Positions 56,705-64,000 of a DNA stretch of 64,000 nucleotides are shown here, piece after piece. The position numbers and the translations under genes are program-made. Position 1 is the first letter of the stretch; each line of letters begins with the position of its first letter. Source of the DNA: Mesodorylaimus sp. YZB2_4 (lineage: Eukaryota; Nematoda; Enoplea; Dorylaimida; Dorylaimidae); assembly GCA_030248295.1 (NCBI GenBank), contig JASANH010000542.1:310001-374000 (forward strand), in the 5' to 3' direction. The notes beneath the pieces are model-generated. The model saw only the letters and a program-made list of their open reading frames with translations, searched no databases and had not been told where the DNA came from.

Positions 56705-56980
56705 ATGGATGACCAATCATTCTTGGACAAAAACGAGGACGAGCAAAAGTAGGTTAGGGTGTGATCACATCGACTGGAAAGTAATTGTAAAATCTTCGAA
56801 ATATCAATGTATTCTAGAGTCTATTTTCAAGAACAAACTAGAATGGACGATTCTTCAGATGATCGATGTTGCGGTCGATGGTGCAGGAAAAATTATTGTT
56901 GTCAAAACTCATGTAGTAGTATCTTAGCCATGTTCGTGGGATTATTTGATTGCTGGAAATGTTGTAATTGCGGACAGTAA
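56705..56980 (+). CDS. Small Cys-rich protein (68 aa), 2 exons
   Basis: Exons 56705-56748 and 56818-56980 (intron 69 bp, donor gtaggt, acceptor tattctag, phase 2) give 207 nt, or 68 aa. Acidic N-terminus MDDQSFLDKNEDEQK, then MDDSSDDRCCGRWCRKNYCC, a short hydrophobic turn (SILAMFVGLF) and DCWKCCNCGQ at the end. There are ten cysteines in the last 37 residues and no signal peptide. The CC clusters around a short hydrophobic stretch suggest a palmitoylated or CYSTM-like tail-anchored protein, or a metal-binding one. Neither is demonstrated. It is too short and too split to be found by simple ORF scanning. Confidence 0.6.
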
Positions 56981-57780
56981 TTCAATTTTTGATTGCAATT
57001 TTTTGGTTGTCCAAAGAATGAATTAAAGTACAGTGCCGTGACATTTTTGCGTGTTTTCTTTTTTCGCTTTATATATATCGATTCTCACATGTTTTCGTGT
57101 TTTACTGTATGTGTATGAAGATATGTAGGTGTGTCTGAGAAATCGAAAAAGTGAGTCTGTGACAGATGTTGCGTGGGAAGGCGACAAAATTTTTATTTTT
57201 TCGTATATGACATTTCGGATAAATTTATTGCACCGGTATAAGAGCCAGGAGACAACAGCTGGCTTCAAGGTTATTTTTTGGTGGATCGTAAATTTACAAT
57301 AGTCATGCTCAACATAAAAAGGTCGTGAAAAATTTTCGGCCAAACTGAATCTCTGCTGTGAGTGCCAGAGTCTGAAAATCAGTGGGTAACAGCTCAAACA
57401 CAGTCACCCCTTTCAAGGTCTTTATCTGAAACTAACTTCCACTCACAGCCAGTTAATGCGATCCATCTCTCAATTGCCCTTAACTATAATGTTTCTGCAG
57501 CAACTTCACGATGCATGGCATTTTGCACATCACTTTGCCATGGGTGTAAAACTTAGTTTCGGATTGGTGTTATCAGCTTATGATGAATAATGGCGATATG
57601 AAGTAAAAGTCGCACGTTCTCTTCTAGCATGATGCACCAGAAATATCTTTATAAAATGGTTATGTCCCTATTCTTACATTTTTCGACACAATTCTACATA
57701 GAATCTTCTACAGAAAGTACCTCCGGAGCAAATCTTATTTTCCGAAGTGCGCAGCCTCACGCGATCAATATTTTCTTAAC
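56981..57780. other. Intergenic, nothing convincing
   Basis: A minus frame at 57023-57397 and a plus frame at 57362-57556 are probably chance. Both lack supported starts. Confidence 0.35.
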
Positions 57781-58063
57781 ATGGGATTGATGAAAATGTC
57801 CCTGAAGGATTACGTTCAGCATCATAAAAAAGAACAAAGGAAATTACTTGAAGAAGGAAGTTTCATAAGAATCCTTATTGATTATTTTATCAAATAAACC
57901 TACAGTTTTACAAGAAGGCACGGCTCCAAAACCGCATGTTCTTGCCTTGTCAAAATCTTGTCTTTCTATCGACACAGAAACCACCGATTTTACTCTTAAA
58001 AACTGTCTACAAAAACTTTTCGACCATTTTGATAGTTTTGGTCAACTGACAAAGTTTGATTAA
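57781..58063 (+). CDS. Possible small gene, 78 aa in 2 exons
   Basis: ATG at 57781; exon 57781-57859, short 46-nt intron (weak donor gtttca, good acceptor aacctacag), exon 57906-58063. The product starts MGLMKMSLKDYVQHHKKEQR, continues KLLEEG, and ends with a polar helix-like stretch (LKNCLQKLFDHFDSFGQLTK). The second exon looks coding. The donor is unusual and the 5' end uncertain, because the frame is also open upstream of 57781. Confidence 0.3.
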
Positions 58064-58628
58064 GTGGTTCAGAATACAAACATTCAAAAATTCATGCACC
58101 GTTATATCTCTGTCTGCAAAATCCTCTCGGATAGTTCCCGAATTCTTTGTCAATAATTCGGAAATGATGAAGTGGAAAGGAAATATGGTTTCTTGGAACT
58201 ACCCATTTTCTCGTCTCTAAAATAAGCGTAAGGACACTGTTGTACAGCAGGTGGGGCAGATGTCGCCGTGATGTAATACCGTATTGAGTTATTCATAATC
58301 GATCATCAATAAGACGGGTTCGAAATTTTTTCGAGAAGATTTTTATAATAAAATATCAAAACAGAGAATGCTCGAATGCATTATTCCATCAGGGTGCATG
58401 GAGAAAAATTCTGGAACATGAGTTTCTGAATTGATTTTTAATTTTATGACGGTTTTTTGAAGCGCCAGGGTCAAAGAAACTTGAGAAATGTCGCGTTTAA
58501 TAGTCTTCGAAAGAGCAGTACCTAATTTTTAATAGAGAAATCAGAAATTCTTGTTATTCCTCGAAAAACCATTATTTGCCGTTGGTAAACCATTATACAA
58601 GGCACATGAATAAATCGGGTAGTGGCTC
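58064..58628. other. Intergenic, nothing seen
   Basis: AT-rich, with no frame or repeat that I can support. Confidence 0.35.
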
Positions 58629-59033
58629 CTAATTTATTGACGATGGTCTCCGGTTTGCGGGGGGCGGATAAGCCCATCGTTCCTCTTTCTTCCACCTCGA
58701 AGCTGGTCTCTGTTGAGCATGGTCTTCCGGCGCCTTTTCTTGCTGGTCGACTTTCAATTGTTCAGCAGGCTCATTATCAACAGTCGGTTCATTTTCGTCG
58801 GTTGCTGATTCAGAAATGGTCGAAACTGAATCTTTCCTTTTGACTGACGATGGATGCGTGATTCGGTGGTTCGAATTGGGTGTACGGCCATTCCTACTCA
58901 CTCGTCCATGATGCGAAGAATTCCCATTACGAGCGTTCGGCAATGATAGCCTAGCCACTGGCGTATTGCTAGATTCAGCCAAATGCTTGGCTTCGGCGAC
59001 GACACTACTCGTTTTCGTAGCACTAGAACCCAT
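58629..59033 (-). CDS. Disordered 134-aa protein with N-myristoylation-type start
   Basis: ATG at 59033, stop at 58629. The N-terminus MGSSATKTSS has Gly2 and Ser/Thr at position 6, which fits the N-myristoyltransferase consensus, so the protein may be membrane-tethered. The rest is low-complexity: Asn/Ser/Arg-rich, a KRKDSVSTISES phospho-site-like patch, an acidic patch, and a more ordered-looking end (SRWKKEERWAYPPP). No family is recognised. The acceptor-like cttgtag ends 12 nt upstream of the ATG. AATAAA (minus strand, 58638-58633) immediately precedes the stop codon. Confidence 0.5.
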   Translation of the reverse strand: MGSSATKTSSVVAEAKHLAESSNTPVARLSLPNARNGNSSHHGRVSRNGRTPNSNHRITHPSSVKRKDSVSTISESATDENEPTVDNEPAEQLKVDQQEKAPEDHAQQRPASRWKKEERWAYPPPANRRPSSIN

Positions 59034-59829
59034 ATTTCGTGAAGACTACAAGAAAGCTCGATAGTGAGTAAAGGTTTCTAAGAAAACAAAAGGACATCAC
59101 GGCCAGTGTCTTTATAAATATAATCTAAGATAGTGAACCTTGTTGTTTGCTAACCGACGTCCTGGTTCTTTCGAGGGTTAGCCGACAGGTGAAAAGCCTT
59201 TCTTCGCAATTTATCCGACGTGGGCTGCCCGAGGAAGGCTTTCTAATCTTATGATAGCTAGCCAAGGTAGCTTCTTTCCTATCTAACGTTAATATGAATT
59301 TGAAAGAGAGGAGTAGACTGGTGAGATGAGTCCTTCGTGACTATCCTGTACCAAGGAGAAAAGCTAACGATACGAGCCTGTTCTCAAGCCCCTTTCGCAG
59401 CGAGCAATTACTGTTTTTATCGTTTCGGCACTCAATCGACGTCATTAGAGACAATCGTATTGTGATGATGTTAATTATAAGAAATTGGCCAGTATTTTTC
59501 TCTTGGTCCTTCCTTAGACTAGCTAACGCCCGTGGCATTTGATAAAACACATTTTCACGACTATGCTTTCTTCGAGTTCCTTCTGATTGCAATAAAAAAA
59601 TTTAGTGGAGCTAATTTGTAAGAGTTGCTACAAAAAGGCTGAATGAAAAAAAAGCAAAGGTGATATAAATTTTGAAAATATATCAAGAGAAAGTGGCAAC
59701 ATTGGCAATGGTACATTTGAAATTTTTATTTGAGTTCAAAATCAACATTGTGTGCGCTACCATAGGATTCCAGCACATTTGAAATTATTATAGCATGTCT
59801 TTTAGGTTTATCAAGCAGCTAACAGGGGA
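59034..59829. other. Intergenic, weak frame only
   Basis: A minus frame (59341-59592) follows an acceptor-like ttgcaatcag and has mixed composition, but no start or partner exon. No other feature. Confidence 0.3.
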
Positions 59830-59839
59830 GTGTTAATTA

Positions 59840-60009
59840 TCAGGGCCAAGAAACAGAGTACCTACCGTGCTGTTAGGCAAAGAGTGGGTGCTCGATATGT
59901 TACAGTGAACACGGACAGACGCTATGCGAGAATATGTACAATGTGGTCGCGCAGGTCACAGGACCCCAGGAAAATTTGGGCACTGAGAATGCAAAAATGT
60001 GGCAGCGGT
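59840..60009 (+). CDS. Weak candidate internal exon, Arg-rich
   Basis: Acceptor ttatcag, open frame (RAKKQSTYRAVRQRVGARYV and following) and donor AGC G/gtaatc at about 60009, phase 1. The phase is compatible with the candidate terminal exon at 61372. Support is splice signals and composition only. Confidence 0.18.
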
Positions 60010-60195
60010 AATCAGGATTGTTGGTATAAGCATATCTATTAGTATTGTGTGGATGAGGAGTAACGAATGACAGTTGCTCGCCTGTTTGTATTCCCCTTGC
60101 CGTAAAGACAGGCACAGCAGAGCACTGCGGTAATCGTAAGGTACTAGCTCGCAACTCCCTTCACCGCCAACATCGTCCTACCGCAGGTCGCTCCT

Positions 60196-60378
60196 TTAGC
60201 AGCACCCACACAGCACCAGGTGCACCGTTTCACTCATTTTTCTAAAATCGAATGCTACAATTGTTTTCGCTGCGGTGGAGACTTGAACTTTTTGGCCACT
60301 GACCTTTTGATCATTGAATCGCACAGTAAGCACGAGAAAGCATGCAATCACAAATGAAAAAATCGAAAGATTAAACAT
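60196..60378 (-). CDS. Candidate secreted short ORF or first exon
   Basis: 60-codon frame starting ATG at 60378, with a signal-peptide-like N-terminus (MFNLSIFSFVIACFLVLT). It has a possible donor AAAAG/gtcagt after about 24 codons. Read through, it ends in a cysteine cluster (LCGCC). Either a very small secreted peptide or the first exon of a gene whose remainder is not identified. Confidence 0.25.
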   Translation of the reverse strand: MFNLSIFSFVIACFLVLTVRFNDQKVSGQKVQVSTAAKTIVAFDFRKMSETVHLVLCGCC

Positions 60379-60849
60379 TGCAAGTAGTAGGAGAGCGAAA
60401 GCTGAGCCGCGGTCGCACTACGGCTGACAATAATTATGAACCTATTTTTTGTTTATTCCTTGGGGTCGCACGAGAGGTAGTTAGAAAACAAATCTGCGTT
60501 CTAGTGCGACCTGCCCTCTATTTTCGGGAAAATAGTCCAAGAACAATTCCAATGAGAGTAGACCCAGGTCCCTGCTCTGAGAACAATTCTCAAGCGAAAA
60601 CGATTCTGTGTTCTAATGGAACAAGGAGACTTATTTTAGAACAATCCTCTGGCAGGAGCAGCACCAAATCTCGAGATCGTGCCATGCTCACGGATCGAGT
60701 CGGATCATTTTTGACACAAAAAATTGACCATTCGAAACTTCTGATCGGGTTCCGATCTGAAGTTTCGATGGTCTTTTGTTCTCTAAGCCCGTGGTATCTG
60801 CGATAACTAAGCGCAGGAAAACAGCACTCTGCACTCTGAACACCTCTGG

Positions 60850-61205
60850 AAGGTAGGTACTAGATGTGTTACCCTCGACCTGCAGCGTGCGAGGTCGCGA
60901 GGGTTAGGTTTACACAACCTCCCTGATGTGGCCCTGATAGCTCAGTGGTACGACATCAGGATCGCAAGCGGAAGTTTGCGGGATCGAATCCTGGTGGGCG
61001 TGGTACATTTGCACTGAGAAGCGTCACTAAAGCTGAGCCCTCCGGGGTGGCTGGTTTAGGGTTCCAGCCTCAAAGCGATCCCTAAAGCTTCGTGCTCGAG
61101 TGCGCATAAGCGTTTGGTGATGAGGTAAAACATGAACATGAACATGAACCTCCATCACTGAGGACTGAACCCAGTACGAACAGCCGCTCGCCTAGCCTTG
61201 TGCTA
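60850..61205 (-). repeat. Family-A SINE relic interrupted by a family-B SINE
   Basis: Left part GCGTGCGAGGTCGCGAGGGT...TTACACAACCTCC and right part AACCTCCATCACTGAGGACT...CAGCCGCTCGCC correspond to adjoining pieces of the 12.6-kb family-A copy. They are separated by the insertion at 60923-61146. Confidence 0.7.
60923..61146 (+). mobile_element. Family-B tRNA-SINE, intact head and tail, with target-site duplication
   Basis: The tRNA-like head starts GCCCTGATAGCTCAGTGGTA (60931; box A TAGCTCAGTGG), with a box-B-like GGATCGAATCC. The body is followed by CTCGAGTGCGCATAAGCGTT and a tail of (CATGAA) repeats. It is flanked by 7-bp direct repeats AACCTCC at 60916-60922 and 61147-61153. Confidence 0.85.
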
Positions 61206-61371
61206 CAATAGATCTTTGTACATGCAGTAAATGAAAAGTTTTCTCTGCCACCTAATCGTAAGGTATCGTCGAATTCCGGTCAATGTAACAATGGCGCCCA
61301 TGCAATATACTCTACGATCTGTATCCCCACGCGGCCGCTAATGCATTTTTGCTACTTTTCTTTCTTTTCAG

Positions 61372-61475
61372 TCACTTCGTACCGTCGGCGTCGGCTGTAC
61401 AAATCGTCCGCCAGTGTCACTAACGCCCATAACGCCCACACGCCCATTGGCAATTTGTCTTCGACCACTGTGTAG
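61372..61475 (+). CDS. Candidate terminal exon ending in a PDZ-ligand motif
   Basis: A strong acceptor (cttttctttcttttcag, ending 61371) opens a 34-codon frame: TSYRRRRLYKSS, then a polar stretch ending GNLSSTTV and a stop. The C-terminal T-T-V fits a class I PDZ ligand, and RRRR after a membrane segment would suit a cytoplasmic tail. Upstream exons are not established. Confidence 0.25.
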
Positions 61476-64000
61476 TGTGATGTGATCAGTATTAGTGTCG
61501 ATGCTATTTTTCTGCTCGCAGTTAGATTCTTGCAAGTGAGCTTCTCATCTTTCGAGAGAGCATGGTCGAAAGCATGGATGACTCAGAATTTGGACATAGT
61601 CGCTGCCGGACAATAGTTTCTAGGAGGAAAAACTATTGGAAATGTCCGTTTTTTTTTAAATTTGAAAATTATGGCAGTAGTGTCATTTATGGTCGGCATG
61701 GATCCACATACTTTAGCTCATCCGCTTGTAAAGTAGGTCCATGATGAGCAGTTTGTGCCAAATGGCACTCTGATAGTAAAAATGATTATAACGAAAGCCT
61801 TTGGGGAATGGTGACATGTTTCTGATTGGAAGAGAGAGATTACAGTTATTTCATATGATGACCGATCCGAAACTCATTTGATCCGACTCGGCCATCAGCC
61901 ATGGCATCCATGCCATCACGAAAAGAGCTGGAGATGTTGCGAGGTCTGCTGTTTGTAAGCAGATCTGATACTGAGCACTGGGCAGATTTACGTGAGGCTT
62001 CGCTGTAGAAGCCATCAGAGCAATAGATTCTTGCAGAAAATTTGTATGCGAACAATTAGTCTGATAGCTAAGAGAAAACTCGTGCGGATGCGGGGGATTC
62101 TTGACGGTACCCGAATTAAATAAGAGATTTCACGTGAGAAATGTTTCCCTATTTTTCATCACGATGCTAATGTGAGAAGGCCGAATTATGGTAGGAACCA
62201 AGGTGCAGGCGAGAAAATGGCAGGGTGCAGGCTAAATTTTTAATAGGAACCAGACGTAAACTTTGAGCAGCAAATTAAATGTTTTTAAATGATGCTCGCA
62301 AATTTTTTAAAACAAAGAAGCGTTCTTTGCAAAACTGGCGCTGGTTTATCAATTTTAACCAATTCTTTTTTAATAAGATGACGACAAATACAGAAGAAGC
62401 CTCGCGAAACATATCCACGCTTTGAATTATGGGGGTGAGGGGCCACAAACCTGAGGATCTGGCGCGTAATTTAAACTGAAAAGTTCTGGAACGATTCTAG
62501 TGGAACTTGCACAAATCAGCAGAATGATTCTCTGCTCATTAGTGCGACCCGCTCCCAAAAACAGCTTTAGAGATACGATCTCAAGAATAGGCTTGGAGTA
62601 GTTCCCGAGAATAATTGCAATTGCGACTTCGGGCTGATTCTGGATGCTACCAGGACAGGGAAGGCGCCTATTTATACCTGAAACTGTTTTTCGATGACCC
62701 AACAAAGAGCCGAACCAGTATTTTCTGCCACTTGAAGTTTTATGTCCTGTGCTCTCCCACAATTCCTGTTATTTCCCACACCTCCTCACACAATACAGTC
62801 GTCCATTCCTTGCCTATCGTGAATACAGTTTCTCCATTCACAGGTACAGTATAGCCCCTAGCACCATCGTCTTTGAAAATTCCATGGTCATACTGCCAGC
62901 GCGCGGTAATGTCTGTCGAACTTCAAGCTGTCGCTCTCGAAAAATTTCCCTCTTCATTGCCAGTAATATCTCCTGCTATTTCTTCGCATCCATAATCATG
63001 CGTTTTTGGATTTGAACCCGTCAAAATCGCCGCTTTAAAACAAAGCTTGCCTGGCATCGTCATCTTTTCGAAAAGCAAATAATATCTCGACAATGAAAAA
63101 GGTCATGAAAACAGATTTCGCAGACTTGTGAGTGGGTAAAATCGAGGAAGGAGAAAGTCCATAAGCTATAGTACCTATAATTTATTTTGCAGGGCTGTTT
63201 GCCTCTGCGAACCACATCCTACAGCACAGGAAGCCCCACGTTCCGAAGCGAGATCGTCCGAGCGGATCGAAATTTTAAGAACTCTCATTGTACGGTCCTT
63301 GGGTACTGTGCTGTGGCGAACGCACTGGAATAAAACTCATCTAAGTCAATCACGCAGCTCTCGTATGACGCCTCATAATTCTCAAAAAAACTCACCATTG
63401 TATATTCTGTAGATTTGATTTTAGTGCTGCGTTTTTTCTAGGGCCGCAAATAAACATTCTTTGGGCACGAATCAATTGAAATGCTGCCAATTATTGTTAT
63501 CCGTACAGAATGACTGTATGATCACAGTGTAACACGATGATAGTCTGCGTCGAAATGGCAACAGTTCATTGCCAGGTTCATGAAGTGTTATGAGTAATTT
63601 TGTTTGGCATTTGGGGCACGCTGTGATCTGGCTTGGATTGAGAACGTCTAGGGGTTTGGTCTATTGATTACCACACCACAAAAAAGATTTATTGCTCACC
63701 GGTGACTGGCCGTTGATAAGGGTGAAATCTCTTGAACGAGCGCTTAAACGGGACGACCATCGTCGATGAAACTTTACTCACAGCCGCCGCAGGTGGATAC
63801 GAAATTTAACAGACTCACTTACACACGAAAATGCGCCACCTTATATACCTTTCCTAATACACGTGCCTATAGAGTACAAGGTCAGACAAACAATGTCATA
63901 AAAGAAAAACCAGTATGGTTAGCACAAAATCTGATGCACGCGTGTTAGATCTAGAAACATTTCTGGTTCCTGTCGCTTGGCCGCTGATGAACTTTGATCC
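61476..64000. other. Right end of window, no convincing gene
   Basis: A 60-codon ATG frame at 61562-61744 and a minus frame at 62427-62762 (no ATG) are not supported by splice signals or composition. No known repeat family was recognised. Confidence 0.35.

Overview
The window is animal nuclear DNA, most likely from a nematode. Coding exons are split by GT-AG introns of about 50 bp to 1.9 kb, genes are sparse, and tRNA-derived SINEs and DNA-transposon debris fill the gaps. The strongest phylogenetic markers are a complete cuticlin-type ZP gene (minus strand, 30701-37548), which carries the cuticlin TIGQxVYHKWTC-type block, and a DUF229 sulfatase-fold membrane protein (26452-30432). Several start codons lie 8-12 nt after a perfect splice-acceptor sequence, as expected if transcripts receive a trans-spliced leader. 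The low gene density and SINE load do not look like Caenorhabditis. A large-genome, early-branching nematode such as a mermithid is a guess, not a demonstrated assignment.

Layout. 308-2867 (+): seven-exon, lysine-rich, AT-hook chromatin-type protein made of near-identical phase-1 exons. 2868-8308: intergenic, with a 38-bp minisatellite and a 1.5-kb transposon copy. 8309-14984 (+): six-exon single-pass receptor with a ZP-N-like ectodomain and a tail of about 670 residues. 15-17 kb: SINE and a perfect 23-bp hairpin. 17308-18360 (-): Fer3-like bHLH factor. 18.4-26.4 kb: no convincing gene, one 20-bp minisatellite inside a GATC-rich repeat. 26452-30432 (+): DUF229 protein, convergent with the cuticlin-like gene (30701-37548, -, 11 exons). 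39883-42407 (-): intronless NERD-nuclease plus SF1-helicase ORF with a probable 3' frameshift. 42.5-49.8 kb: a TIR-bounded element, a second copy of the 4.5-kb transposon, doubtful PAN-like exons and a pseudo-exon. 49831-51723 (-): four-exon secreted basic/cysteine protein. 52-56 kb: SINE and weak GPCR-like exons. 56705-56980 (+): two-exon 68-aa cysteine-rich protein. 57.8-58.1 kb (+): a possible small gene. 58629-59033 (-): disordered protein with an N-myristoylation-type start. 59-64 kb: a nested SINE insertion and weak exon candidates.

The cuticlin-like protein, the ZP-N receptor and the small secreted proteins are all plausible surface or cuticle components, but nothing in the layout shows an operon or a dedicated pathway. 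The gene models were assembled by hand from splice signals and frame continuity. All full-length models have total coding lengths divisible by three.
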